This document shows positions 1 to 9,505 of a DNA stretch of 64,000 bases, in pieces. Position 1 is the stretch's first letter. Each line of letters opens with the position of its first letter. The notes below the pieces were generated by a model. It worked only from the letters and a program-made list of their open reading frames with translations. It did no database searches and was not told where the DNA came from. The position numbers and the translations under genes were made by a program. Source of the stretch: Treponema peruense (lineage in GTDB: Bacteria; Spirochaetota; Spirochaetia; Treponematales; Treponemataceae); assembly GCF_016117655.1 (NCBI RefSeq), contig NZ_CP064936.1:558001-622000 (forward strand), read 5' to 3'.

Positions 1-703
1 CTTTGGTCCTGCTAACTTAATTTATGGTGCTTCTGTTGATAAAAAAACAGGTATTGTAACTTATACAAAAGATATAGTTGCAGTAGCAACTGAAGGTGAA
101 ATGGGAATTAACGATTCATCTTGGAAGAATAAACAGAAGGGTTCTGGTGTAACAATTGCAGCAGAAGCAGGTTATGTTGAACTCAACGGTGCTGAAGAAG
201 ATAACTTCAAAGTTTCAGGACTCAAAGTAGGTTCTCCATATCGTGTTTATATCCAGACAACTCCAGAAAAAGTAGTTTCTGTAAAAATCGAAGAAATATG
301 TTCATATACATTAACTTTTGAAATTACAGGACTTGAAGAAGGTAATGCTGCTTGGATTAACGGTGAGTTCTGGGGTAGTACATGGCCTAACGGTTGGCCA
401 ATGGCAGAATGGAAATCAGAACCAAATGCAACACTTAAAGCTAATATTCCTGTAGCTGGAGTTGATGGAGTTGCAACATTTAATGAAAAATGGAATGTTG
501 TTTCTGTTGCAAAACCAGGTGAAGATCTTTCTTGGAGTTTCAAACCTGTTGCAGCTGATTCTTTGGAAAACTTTACTGCAGAAGCTAATTTAGTATTAAA
601 ACCAACAGATAATCTTACTTGTGAAATTACAAGTGTAGAAAGTTGTACTTACAAGATTTCTATTAATGCATTAAATGAAAAAGTTACTGTAACAAAACAA
701 TAA
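1..703 (+). CDS. C-terminal part of a secreted hypothetical protein (5' end outside window)
   Basis: The reading frame is open from base 2, so the true start lies before the window; the ATG at 101 is internal. The visible 233 residues are beta-rich, low in Cys and rich in Thr, Asn, Glu and Val, as in extracytoplasmic beta-sandwich proteins. A stretch with many tryptophans (NGEFWGSTWPNGWPMAEW) resembles carbohydrate-facing loops. I do not recognise a family. It is followed by a strong terminator and then by three starch-acting lipoproteins, so a role in surface binding of alpha-glucans is plausible but only inferred from position. Confidence 0.6.
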   Translation, partial: FGPANLIYGASVDKKTGIVTYTKDIVAVATEGEMGINDSSWKNKQKGSGVTIAAEAGYVELNGAEEDNFKVSGLKVGSPYRVYIQTTPEKVVSVKIEEICSYTLTFEITGLEEGNAAWINGEFWGSTWPNGWPMAEWKSEPNATLKANIPVAGVDGVATFNEKWNVVSVAKPGEDLSWSFKPVAADSLENFTAEANLVLKPTDNLTCEITSVESCTYKISINALNEKVTVTKQ

Positions 704-732
704 TTTCTGTAAACACAGTAATTGATTAGTTA

Positions 733-765
733 AACAGGGATTTCTTATGGAAATCCCTGTTTTTT
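733..765 (+). terminator. Rho-independent terminator
   Basis: A 12-bp perfect stem (733-744 with 750-761), five-base loop and a T-run. It separates the upstream secreted protein from the amylase operon. Confidence 0.9.
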
Positions 766-815
766 GTATACACCTGTGTATGTTGTTTTAGACTTTAATC
801 TGACAGGAGAAATGT

Positions 816-3179
816 ATGAAAACTTTTAAGAAACTTGTTCTTCTTTGTTGTGCTAGTATTTTTCTTTTTGCTGGATGTTCTGTAATTCATAATGAAAAGG
901 ATGGGAGTTTACAGAATTATAATGCTTCGGTTTCAAGATCTGTTCTTGAACAGTCTTCAGATGATTATCAGAAAGATGTAATTTATTTTTTATTTGTAGA
1001 CAGATTTTCTGATGGTGACAGTACAAACAATGCCGGTTTGAATCCTGCTCAGTATGATTCAACAAAAACAAACTGGAAAAAATATTGGGGTGGAGATCTT
1101 CAGGGAGTTAATAATAAGCTTGATTACCTTAAAAATCTTGGTATCAATTCAATTTGGGTAACTCCTCTGGTAGAAGCAATCGATACGCCCACTAATGCTG
1201 GTGACTCTCCATATCACGGTTATTGGGGAAAAAATTATTTTAATATAGACGAACACTGGGGAACATGGAATGATTTTGACAACCTTGTTTCAAAAATGCA
1301 TTCTTCTCCTTACAATATGAAACTGATTTTGGACTATGCTCCAAACCATTCCAATCCAAATGATGAAGCTGAATACGGCAGTCTGTATAAAACGAATTAT
1401 AATACGTCAGGAGAAATAATAAGTACAGATAAACTGACTGATTATCTTACAGATACGTCAGGTTCCTGGTATCACAGACTTGGCGGAATTGGTGATACAG
1501 AATGGGATGATCCATATTATTGTCGTTATAAAAATCTTTTTAATTTGTCAGATTTTAATCAGGATAATTCTGCTACTTACAGCTATCTTGCAGATGCACT
1601 CGAATTCTGGCTTAACAGAGGTGTAGACGGTGTAAGACTTGATGCCGTAAAGCACATGAACACTTCATTCACAACTTCTCTTGTAAGCGATATGAAAACA
1701 AGAACCGGCAGAGATATATTCTTTTTTGGAGAATGGATGGATGCCGGTGCCTGGGCTACAGGACTTAATACAGAAGGGCAGTATTTTGCGAATAATTCAG
1801 GCTGCAGTCTTCTTGATTTCGGGTACCGTTCAACAATAGAAAGTGTTTTGAAAAATTCCGCAACCATGAGAACTTTGGCTGCATATCTTTCTGACCGTGA
1901 ATCTTACTGGAGCAATCCTCTTAAACAGGTTGTATTTCTCGATAATCATGATATGCCAAGAATCAATACTGTTCTAAGAAATAGCGCCGGTATGAGCGAA
2001 AGTTATGCTGCCGCACGTACAGATCTTGGACTTGCAATAACTATGACAATTAGAGGAGTTCCTTGTATTTATTATGGAACGGAACAATATACAGCTAATT
2101 TTACTACTAATTCTTTTGGACAAGTTGGAAGTGATCCTTACAATAGAGAAATGATGCCTTCTTTTAATACAGAAACTAGAGCATGTAATATTATTCGTTC
2201 TCTTTCTAATTTAAGGCAGACAAATACAGCTTTGCAAAAGGGTTCTTATACAGAAAAATGGGTTGATGATAATATTATCGCTTACGAAAGAAAGAACGGT
2301 TCTGATGTTGTAGTTGTTGTAGCAAATAAAGGTTCGTATAGAAATCAATCTATTTCAAATCTAAGTCTTCCTGACGGAGTTTACACAGATGTCCTTGGAG
2401 GAGATTCAGTAACAGTTACAGGCGGAACAGCTTCTTTTGAACTTTCTGAAAATGAAGTGGTGATTCTTGCAACAACTTCGGCCTTAAATGAAATGACGGT
2501 TTACTTCTATAATAATTCGATTACAAACTGGTCTGCCGTAAACTGTTATTACTGGAATTTGAATGGTCACACGTCAACGCCTGTTGCATGGCCAGGAAAT
2601 TCAATGCAGTCAGATTCTGACGGCTGGTATTCTTTTACAATACCGAATGCTGCAAATGCAAGTCTGATTTTCAACAACTCAGGTTCATCACAGACAGTAG
2701 ATCTTTCCAGAACCGGTAACGGATGGTTTGTTCCTTCAGGTTTTGAAAATGGTAAAATAACCGGAACTTGGTATGACACGAATCCTTATTCTGCTTCTTC
2801 AGGAACTTTAAATATAACATTTAAGGCCGGCAGTTCTTCAGAGAATGTAAGTTTTCCCGGTGATGCAAACGGATGGTCTCTTACAGAAAATGTTATTTCC
2901 GTGGGTTCGGGAGAGACAAAAACACTTTCAGTAAGTAACTGTATAAACTCTTCTTCAATTGCATTGGGTGATGATTCTTCTAAACTTGAATTAAAAATTG
3001 TTACGAATTCAAGTTGGGATAATCAGTGGTCTTTTGGTAGTTGGAGTAAATCGGAGAATATAACTTTGACGGATAATAACAGACAGATAGCCATCACCTG
3101 TATGCCTGGAGATTCTGTTAATTTAACAATTGATGTTTCAGCACTTTCATTAAGTGCTGAAGTTATTGCAAGTAATTGA
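816..3179 (+). CDS. GH13 alpha-amylase / CGTase-like lipoprotein with C-terminal starch-binding-type modules
   Basis: Hydrolyses or transglycosylates alpha-1,4-glucans at the cell surface. The signal peptide ends in the lipobox LFAGC, with Cys21 as lipid anchor. The GH13 barrel runs from about residue 50 to 480. Region I is DYAPNH (Asp173, His178); region II GVRLDAVKH holds the nucleophile Asp276; region III FGEW holds the acid Glu306; region IV DNHD holds Asp379. The VDRFSDGD start of the barrel resembles cyclodextrin glucanotransferases and related amylases. After the barrel comes a module with WPGNSM and DGWYSFTIP, like CBM26-type starch-binding domains, then a last beta domain of about 120 residues. 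The ATG at 816 has AGGAGA five bases before it. First gene of a three-gene operon. Exact product (amylase or CGTase) is not decided. Confidence 0.9.
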   Translation: MKTFKKLVLLCCASIFLFAGCSVIHNEKDGSLQNYNASVSRSVLEQSSDDYQKDVIYFLFVDRFSDGDSTNNAGLNPAQYDSTKTNWKKYWGGDLQGVNNKLDYLKNLGINSIWVTPLVEAIDTPTNAGDSPYHGYWGKNYFNIDEHWGTWNDFDNLVSKMHSSPYNMKLILDYAPNHSNPNDEAEYGSLYKTNYNTSGEIISTDKLTDYLTDTSGSWYHRLGGIGDTEWDDPYYCRYKNLFNLSDFNQDNSATYSYLADALEFWLNRGVDGVRLDAVKHMNTSFTTSLVSDMKTRTGRDIFFFGEWMDAGAWATGLNTEGQYFANNSGCSLLDFGYRSTIESVLKNSATMRTLAAYLSDRESYWSNPLKQVVFLDNHDMPRINTVLRNSAGMSESYAAARTDLGLAITMTIRGVPCIYYGTEQYTANFTTNSFGQVGSDPYNREMMPSFNTETRACNIIRSLSNLRQTNTALQKGSYTEKWVDDNIIAYERKNGSDVVVVVANKGSYRNQSISNLSLPDGVYTDVLGGDSVTVTGGTASFELSENEVVILATTSALNEMTVYFYNNSITNWSAVNCYYWNLNGHTSTPVAWPGNSMQSDSDGWYSFTIPNAANASLIFNNSGSSQTVDLSRTGNGWFVPSGFENGKITGTWYDTNPYSASSGTLNITFKAGSSSENVSFPGDANGWSLTENVISVGSGETKTLSVSNCINSSSIALGDDSSKLELKIVTNSSWDNQWSFGSWSKSENITLTDNNRQIAITCMPGDSVNLTIDVSALSLSAEVIASN

Positions 3180-3196
3180 TTTTAAGGGAGATTTAC

Positions 3197-6100
3197 ATGA
3201 AAAAATTATTGTGTTTATTTACTGCTGTTTTTGCGCTTGGATTCTTCTCGTGCAAAAATGACACTTCAGAACCGAATGCACCCAGTCCTGAAACCCCTAC
3301 TACAAAAGTAACATATCCGCAGTTTAGTCCAATAGGTGGTTTTTATAAAGAAGAGCAAACTGTAACAATCAGTTGTGAAGGTTCAACTGCCATTTATTAT
3401 ACAATTTTAAAACCTGCAATCGGAACAGACGGTAAATGGGATGAAACAGCCTGGCAGAAAGCTGTAAAAAATTCAAAACCGACAGAAAATTCTACAAAAT
3501 ATACAGAGCCTTTCAAGGTTTCTGAACAGTGTATAATTAGAACGATGGCTGTAAAATCAGACGGTTCAAAAAATTATGCAATGACATGTTTTGACTTTGA
3601 TACTGACCGTTCAACAGATTTTTCGGGTCCAATGAGTCCTGATAATCCGGCAAGCGAAAACTGGCAGGATCAGTCAATTTATTTTATTCTTACAGACAGA
3701 TTCTTTAACGGCGACACATCAAACGATAAAGTTCAGGGACTTAAAGATCAAAACGGCAATGCTTACGATGAAAGTATAGTTCTTCCCGGACAACCTGCTT
3801 CCAGCTATAATGGAGGAGACATTGAAGGTGTGCGCCAGAAACTTAAGTATATAAAAGATATGGGATTCACTGCAATTTGGATGACACCTCCTGTAAAATG
3901 TCAGATTGCAGAAAGTAATTATCACGGCTTCCACGGATACTGGGCAAGTGATTTTACAAAAGTTGATTCCCATATGGGCACATTGGAGCAGTACCAGCGG
4001 TTTGTAAAAGAAGCCCACAAAATGGGACTTTATGTAATTCAGGATATTGTTGTAAACCATACAGGTGATTATCAGAAAATCAACAAAGAATTTACATATG
4101 ACATGGTAAAAGCTTCTGAAGGAAATATTTCAGAAAGTGACTTTTATCTTGAACCAAAATCAGTTCCGTTCAATCATCCTGAACAGCTTCCGTGGGCATT
4201 GAATAATTTGAATGACCTTACAGCAGATGAATTCAAAAACAATGCATTCTATCATTACAATCCCGGAATCAGTGATTTTACAAACCAGGCTACAATGTAT
4301 ACCCATTCTTCCAGCGACCTTGATGATATGGTTACAGAAAATCCTGTTGTAAGAAATCTTCTTCGCGGATATTTCAGATACTGGATTGACAAGTGTGGAA
4401 TTGACGGTTACAGAATTGATACTGCAAAATATGTTGAACCTGATTTCTTCAATGATTTTATAAATTCAACTGAACCCGGAAACATGGGTGTAAGAGCATA
4501 CGGAAAGTCATTGGGAAAAAGTGATTTTATAAACTTTGGTGAAGCGTGGGATACCAGCGAAACTCTTGTTGGCAGTTATACAAAAGATGAAAGCGGTAAT
4601 CCCAGAATGGACGGTATGATTTACTTTCCGCTTAAATTTGTAATTACAGATACAATCAGTTCTGGAAGCAAGACAAGTGCAATTTCTTCGATTCTCGCTA
4701 AACGCTATACTAAAGGCTATTATGCCGATCCTAACAGACTTGTAACTTTCATTGACAATCATGACACAGACCGCTGGGGTCAGACAATGAAGGGCAACAC
4801 AGAGTTAATGAAGGCTGCTTACGGAATTATTTATACAATTCCTGGAATTCCGCAGGTCTATTATGGTTCTGAACAGGGCTTTGACGGAGAATGTCGTGCC
4901 GGTATGTTTGCAGGAAGTTATCTTTCACCGGGATTAAAACAGACAGAAGACAAGTTTGATACAACCAATGACTGGTACAAGTATTTTACGAACCTTAACA
5001 AAATGCGCTCAGAAAACCGCGTGTTCCGCTACAACAGTTTGTATACTTTGCAGGATACAGATGACAGTGCTGGAATTCTTGCATATATAGTTCGTGAAAG
5101 TGATCCTGATGATCCCAAAAAATTCCTTGCAGGTGTTGGAAACAAAGCAATTTATATTATGAATACAGCACCTACAGATAAAGTTCTTGATGCCTCTTAC
5201 CGCAATCTTGCTGCAGGAGATAAATTTGAACTTGTTCCTTACGAAGGCGTTTCTGTATGCCCAGCAACTGGAACTCAGATTACAAAATCATTTACAGCTA
5301 CTGCTGACGGAACAAAAGGTAATGTAAAACTTGTTGTTCCTGCAAACAGTTGTGCAATTTATATTCTTACAGAAGCCGGTGCAGAAATTACACAGGCAGA
5401 ATGTACTCTTACAGTTGACAGTGTTCCTACAGAAAATGTAACAGAAAACGAAATTACAATAAAAGGAACTTCTTCTGTTACAGGAACTGTTAAGCTTGTT
5501 CTTAACGGTGACTATTCTCTTGCTACAGGTATTGAAGCAACAGCCAATACTCAATTTTCTGTAAATATGAATGTGGGTGCATATTCTAACGGAAAAATTT
5601 CTATTCAACTTATTCAGATTGTTGACGGAATTACGTGTTATTCTGAAACATCATATTTTACTATTGAAAGACCGTTTAAACTTATAGCTAAAATCATAGA
5701 TCCTCAGAATGATGACAACGGTGTTGGAATTGCAAAGGGAATTCTTAAAAAACCAACAGAAAAGACCTTCAAGGGACAGTTTGATATAGAAGGTGTTGAT
5801 GTTTACAGAAGCGGTAATGATATTCGTCTTGGAGTAAAGATGAATTCAATTTCAAGAAGCTGGGATCCAGGTTCCAATTTCTTTGATCATGTTGTTTTCT
5901 TTATCTTTATTTCTGACGGTGATGATGACGGATGCGAATATCATCCAAAAAATAATTACAAACTTCCGGACTCATTCGGCAAGTGGGATTATATGTATCA
6001 GTGCAACGGTTGGGGAAGCGGATATTACTCTAAAGAAGGAGCAACAGAAACTTCTCTTGGAAAGGCTGTAACTCCTGCACCAAAAAATACACCTGCTGTT

Positions 6101-6424
6101 GCCTGGGAAAAACTTTCTGCAGAAGCCGGTCAAGATATAGTAGAAAAAGATTTGGACTGGTCTGACTATTCTCCTGAAATCGGTTCTGTTTGGGAAGATA
6201 AACCCGGAATGATTTGGTTTACAATCAGTGCAGCCTCTATTGGTTATCCAAAAAATATTGACGGTTACAAAATCTACATTAACAACTTTGACTTCGACAT
6301 GGGAAGTCCGCGCGGAATGATAGATGGAGAGCCAGAAACTTGGAAATTCGGAACAGGTTCAATACCTAAAGATAACTGTCCTGCAGTTGTAGATGAAACT
6401 GATTCTGTAATTATTATTAAATAA
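3197..6424 (+). CDS. GH13 alpha-amylase-family lipoprotein with C-terminal glucodextranase-like module
   Basis: Second starch-acting lipoprotein, 1075 residues. The start is the ATG at 3197 with AAGGGAG just before it; an upstream in-frame TTG at 3176 overlaps the previous stop and is less likely. Signal peptide with lipobox GFFSC (Cys19). Residues about 40-135 form a small beta domain resembling chitobiase C-terminal-type repeats. The GH13 barrel spans about 155-620, with catalytic Asp408 (GYRIDTAKY), Glu449 (FGEAWD) and Asp523 (DNHD), and region I DIVVNH at 283-288. The C-terminus, from about residue 820, contains DPQNDDNGVGIAKG and a long beta fold like the C-terminal binding module of glucodextranases (DOMON-like). 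Only 17 bases follow the previous stop, so the two are co-transcribed. Confidence 0.88.
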   Translation: MKKLLCLFTAVFALGFFSCKNDTSEPNAPSPETPTTKVTYPQFSPIGGFYKEEQTVTISCEGSTAIYYTILKPAIGTDGKWDETAWQKAVKNSKPTENSTKYTEPFKVSEQCIIRTMAVKSDGSKNYAMTCFDFDTDRSTDFSGPMSPDNPASENWQDQSIYFILTDRFFNGDTSNDKVQGLKDQNGNAYDESIVLPGQPASSYNGGDIEGVRQKLKYIKDMGFTAIWMTPPVKCQIAESNYHGFHGYWASDFTKVDSHMGTLEQYQRFVKEAHKMGLYVIQDIVVNHTGDYQKINKEFTYDMVKASEGNISESDFYLEPKSVPFNHPEQLPWALNNLNDLTADEFKNNAFYHYNPGISDFTNQATMYTHSSSDLDDMVTENPVVRNLLRGYFRYWIDKCGIDGYRIDTAKYVEPDFFNDFINSTEPGNMGVRAYGKSLGKSDFINFGEAWDTSETLVGSYTKDESGNPRMDGMIYFPLKFVITDTISSGSKTSAISSILAKRYTKGYYADPNRLVTFIDNHDTDRWGQTMKGNTELMKAAYGIIYTIPGIPQVYYGSEQGFDGECRAGMFAGSYLSPGLKQTEDKFDTTNDWYKYFTNLNKMRSENRVFRYNSLYTLQDTDDSAGILAYIVRESDPDDPKKFLAGVGNKAIYIMNTAPTDKVLDASYRNLAAGDKFELVPYEGVSVCPATGTQITKSFTATADGTKGNVKLVVPANSCAIYILTEAGAEITQAECTLTVDSVPTENVTENEITIKGTSSVTGTVKLVLNGDYSLATGIEATANTQFSVNMNVGAYSNGKISIQLIQIVDGITCYSETSYFTIERPFKLIAKIIDPQNDDNGVGIAKGILKKPTEKTFKGQFDIEGVDVYRSGNDIRLGVKMNSISRSWDPGSNFFDHVVFFIFISDGDDDGCEYHPKNNYKLPDSFGKWDYMYQCNGWGSGYYSKEGATETSLGKAVTPAPKNTPAVAWEKLSAEAGQDIVEKDLDWSDYSPEIGSVWEDKPGMIWFTISAASIGYPKNIDGYKIYINNFDFDMGSPRGMIDGEPETWKFGTGSIPKDNCPAVVDETDSVIIIK

Positions 6425-6431
6425 AAAAGTG

Positions 6432-6475
6432 GAGTGATAAATATAGACGCGTGGGTTAATAGCTGCGCGTCACTC
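6432..6475 (+). other. Bulged hairpin between amylase and pullulanase genes
   Basis: GACGCG (6446-6451) pairs with CGCGTC (6466-6471) and GAGTGA (6432-6437) can extend the stem with TCACTC (6470-6475), leaving a bulge. There is no T-run, so this is more likely an mRNA processing or stability element, or a regulatory hairpin upstream of the pulA ribosome binding site, than a terminator. Confidence 0.45.
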
Positions 6476-6492
6476 GTATTTGGAGGAAACTT

Positions 6493-9186
6493 ATGAAAAA
6501 GAATGTTTTGACAAAAGCATTCCTCGCGCTTGTGGCAGCCTCATCAATATGTATGATAGGATGTCCCAATGGAACAACTGAAGAGCCTGATGGTCCTGAT
6601 GTGGCAGTCGGAACCCTGGGAACTCCTGATCCTGTACTTTTAGCATCCGCAAAAGCAGCGTCTGAACTTGACCCTAAGAATGAAAATTTAATTATTTTCT
6701 ACAAAAGAGCAGATTCTGATTATTCTAAATATGGTCTCTGGCTTTGGCCAGACGGAACCAGTGAAGGACAGAACGGCTATGATTTAACAGCAGGCAAAGC
6801 AAAGACAAAAACTATTGATGGAACTACAATTGCTTACTGGAATATAAGCGAACTTTGTGCAAGTGATACAAAACTTATGGCTTGCATTAAAGAAAAAGGA
6901 AAAATGGGAAAAATTATCCGCGATTCAGGATGGACAAAAGATCCTGATGGTGACCAGTTTATGGATATGTCAGAAGGAATGCATTTTTTGACATTGACAA
7001 AAGATCCTACTTTGTATATTGTTTCTGATTCATATGATCCGACAATTGCAGCTGCTTCTGCTGTTACTAAAGATTCTATTAAAGTATCTCTATCTGTAAA
7101 ATACGGACTTGAAACTTCGGCTTCAAGCAACGGATTTACAGTTGTTGCAGCTGACGGTACAGAGATTGCTGTAAATGATGTTCTTAATTATAATGCACAG
7201 AACAATCGTAACAGAAACTTTGCAGATACTCTTCTTTTGAAACTTTCTTCAGATATTGATTTGGAAAAAGAATGGTATGTAAAGAATTCAATATTCAAGC
7301 CGGAGGCCGGAGTGAAGGTTTCAAAAATTGCCGCTATTAAAGCTGCATATAAAGATTATATTTATAAAGGAACAGATCTTGGTCTGACTCTTAACGGAAC
7401 AAAAGCATCATTCAAAACATGGGCACCTGTTGCCAGTGATGTTCAGCTTTTGTTGTTTAAGGACTCATCTCAGTTGGTAACAGAAGATTCTGTTGTAAAA
7501 ATGACTTCTGACGAATATGGAATCTGGAGCGTTTCTGACGTTGATGTTTCTTCATTCAAATATTATAAGTTCAGAATTACAAATGAAGGTGTAACAAGAG
7601 ATGTTTGCGATATTTATGCAAAAGTTGCCAGCGGTGATTCTGTAGCAGCCCAGATTGCAGATATCAATGATGCAGAAACTCAGCCGGCAGGTTGGGAAAG
7701 TGCATATAGAAATCCGTTCTCAGGTGAGTATACAGATGCTGTAATTTATGAAATGCATATCCGTGACTGGAGCCGTGCCACAGTAACTGATTCAACAGGC
7801 AAATTCCTTGATATTGCAAATTCAGATGCTGTTATTAATCATCTTAAGGAGTTGGGCGTAACTCATGTTCAGATTCTTCCTATGTTTGATTATGCAGAAA
7901 AGAATGCTGATAAAAACTACAACTGGGGTTACAATCCTTATCACTATAATGTACCTGAAGGACGCTATGTAACTGAAGGTTATACAGATGGTACCCAGGC
8001 TGTTAAGGAAATGCGCGAAATGATTCTTGCACTTCATAAAGCAGGTATCGCTGTAAATATGGATGTTGTTTATAACCATACAAGCGGTACTGGAGAGTAT
8101 TCTCTCTATGATTCTACAATTCCGTATTACTACTACAGAATGAAAGAAGACGGCTCATATTCAGACGGTTCCGGCTGTGGAAACGAAACTGACTCTGAAG
8201 CTCCTATGTTCCGCTCTTATATGATTGAATCTCTCAAGCACTGGATGAAAGATTACCATATTAACGGATTCCGCTTTGATCTTATGGGTGTTCACTCAAA
8301 AGAAGCAATGACAGAAGTCTACAATGCTCTTAAAGAAATTGACCCGAAGGTAATGGTATACGGTGAACCATGGACTGGCGGTGATTGTGCAGTTACAGAC
8401 GGAATGACAGGTGCTATCAATGCCGGAGACTTTGGTGTTGCTGCCTTTGATGATGACTTCCGCGATGCAATTAAGGGTGCCGAATTCGGTGGTTTCAAAC
8501 ATGGACAAGTCCAGGGAACATACAATGACAGTGGTATTATAACAGGTCTTGTTGGAGATACAGGAAAGAATAAACGCAATCCAACAGGAAAGCCGGGGCT
8601 TGCTCTTCATTATGTTGAGTGCCATGACAACTATACACTGTTTGACAAACTTGCTATTTCTTACTGGCAGACACTGAATGATACTGACAAAGTAACTACA
8701 GGTAATTTATTTACAAAGATTGGTGCAGAGGGTCTTGCAACTGTCAGAGAGCAGGATAAACTTGCCGCTGCCTATGTATTCTTAAGTCAGGGTACTCCGT
8801 TTATTAACGGCGGCCAGGAATTCCTGAGAACAAAGCGCGGTGATGAAAATAGCTACAAGTCTAGTGATCAGAAAAATGCCATCGACCTCACCTTTAAAGA
8901 CACTTACTCCGATGTTTACAATACATACAAAGGTTTAATCGCTCTTCGAAAAGCAAACCCATCTGCATTCGGAGCAAACACTTCTGCAAGTGCAACTACA
9001 GTTAAAACTGGTGTAACAAAGTACATAGCAGGCAACTTCCTCGTATACTTTAACGCAACAGAAGCGGATGTCGCTATCGATGCAACAGGTTACTCAAAAT
9101 CCGTAGATGTATCTTCAGGTACTCCTACAGAAGTTGCTGTTCCTGCAAGTGTTGCTGCAAAATCATTTGTAATTCTTAAAAAATAA
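6493..9186 (+). CDS. pulA: Type I pullulanase, exported lipoprotein
   Basis: Debranching enzyme that cleaves alpha-1,6 bonds in starch and pullulan, working with the two upstream amylases. Lipobox CMIGC with Cys24. Residues about 60-170 look like a CBM41 starch-binding domain (LIIFYKRADSDYSKYGLWLW); about 295-390 form the CBM48-like N-terminal domain. The type I pullulanase signature YNWGYNPYHYNVPEGRY is present. Catalytic residues are Asp596 (GFRFDLMGVH), Glu625 (YGEPW) and Asp712 (ECHDNYT). 897 residues fits a pullulanase with one extra CBM. GGAGG lies eight bases before the ATG. It is followed by a double hairpin whose DNA recurs twice more between here and 15,170, and a shortened second pullulanase tail lies at 13,799-14,087. 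Confidence 0.95.
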   Translation: MKKNVLTKAFLALVAASSICMIGCPNGTTEEPDGPDVAVGTLGTPDPVLLASAKAASELDPKNENLIIFYKRADSDYSKYGLWLWPDGTSEGQNGYDLTAGKAKTKTIDGTTIAYWNISELCASDTKLMACIKEKGKMGKIIRDSGWTKDPDGDQFMDMSEGMHFLTLTKDPTLYIVSDSYDPTIAAASAVTKDSIKVSLSVKYGLETSASSNGFTVVAADGTEIAVNDVLNYNAQNNRNRNFADTLLLKLSSDIDLEKEWYVKNSIFKPEAGVKVSKIAAIKAAYKDYIYKGTDLGLTLNGTKASFKTWAPVASDVQLLLFKDSSQLVTEDSVVKMTSDEYGIWSVSDVDVSSFKYYKFRITNEGVTRDVCDIYAKVASGDSVAAQIADINDAETQPAGWESAYRNPFSGEYTDAVIYEMHIRDWSRATVTDSTGKFLDIANSDAVINHLKELGVTHVQILPMFDYAEKNADKNYNWGYNPYHYNVPEGRYVTEGYTDGTQAVKEMREMILALHKAGIAVNMDVVYNHTSGTGEYSLYDSTIPYYYYRMKEDGSYSDGSGCGNETDSEAPMFRSYMIESLKHWMKDYHINGFRFDLMGVHSKEAMTEVYNALKEIDPKVMVYGEPWTGGDCAVTDGMTGAINAGDFGVAAFDDDFRDAIKGAEFGGFKHGQVQGTYNDSGIITGLVGDTGKNKRNPTGKPGLALHYVECHDNYTLFDKLAISYWQTLNDTDKVTTGNLFTKIGAEGLATVREQDKLAAAYVFLSQGTPFINGGQEFLRTKRGDENSYKSSDQKNAIDLTFKDTYSDVYNTYKGLIALRKANPSAFGANTSASATTVKTGVTKYIAGNFLVYFNATEADVAIDATGYSKSVDVSSGTPTEVAVPASVAAKSFVILKK

Positions 9187-9192
9187 TGCATG

Positions 9193-9288
9193 ACAAAAGC
9201 AGGTCCTGACTTGCTTTTGTAAAACAATTCGTATGCGTTAACGCACGCCGCTGCAGATTATACTTCTGTACCGGCGTGCGTTTTTTTT
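9193..9288 (+). terminator. Tandem hairpins ending the pulA operon
   Basis: First hairpin: ACAAAAGCA (9193-9201) with TGCTTTTGT (9212-9220). Second, stronger one: ACGCACGCCG (9241-9250) with CGGCGTGCGT (9272-9281) followed by eight T. A perfect 12-bp palindrome, TGCGTTAACGCA, overlaps the left arm of the second stem. Confidence 0.88.
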
Positions 9289-9404
9289 GTGTGTTAATTT
9301 AACAGTTATTTAATTGGCTTAAAAAAAAGAAAAAACTTGGGAGTTAAGAATTCAAATATTCAAATGTAGATAAAGCCTTAATTGTAGAATTTGTAAAATC
9401 TTTT
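9221..9404. repeat. pulA-downstream repeat, copy A
   Basis: Nearly the same as 14,121-14,294 (copy B), including the terminator, the following AT-rich spacer and the last 19 codons of a PIN-toxin gene on the minus strand. The terminator portion recurs a third time at 15,083-15,170. Confidence 0.85.
9344..9404 (-). pseudogene. 3' remnant of a VapC-type PIN toxin gene
   Basis: On the minus strand this encodes KDFTNSTIKALSTFEYLNS and a stop, matching the end of the intact PIN toxin at 14,233-14,640 (KDFTNSTIQALSPFEYLNS). Reading further upstream gives no PIN sequence, then stops. It therefore marks a lost copy of the vapC gene beside pulA. Confidence 0.8.
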
Positions 9405-9470
9405 AGATGAAGGTATTTCAAAAATAGAAGGTTTTATTAAAAAATATTTTGATTAAAAAAATTGGTTAAA

Positions 9471-9494
9471 ATTGTTCTTTGAAAAAAAATTATA
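9471..9494. repeat. Short 3'-flank repeat, copy 1
   Basis: ATTGTTCTTTGAAAAAAAAT-TATA lies 11 bases beyond the stop of the GNAT gene. The same sequence with one A fewer lies at 12,508-12,530, just beyond the stop of the DUF4143 ATPase gene. Confidence 0.75.
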
Positions 9495-9505
9495 GTTAGG
9501 AGTTA

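Noticed and set aside
3176-3196. TTG start for the second amylase
   Set aside because: It overlaps the previous stop; the ATG at 3,197 has the ribosome binding site and a clean signal peptide.
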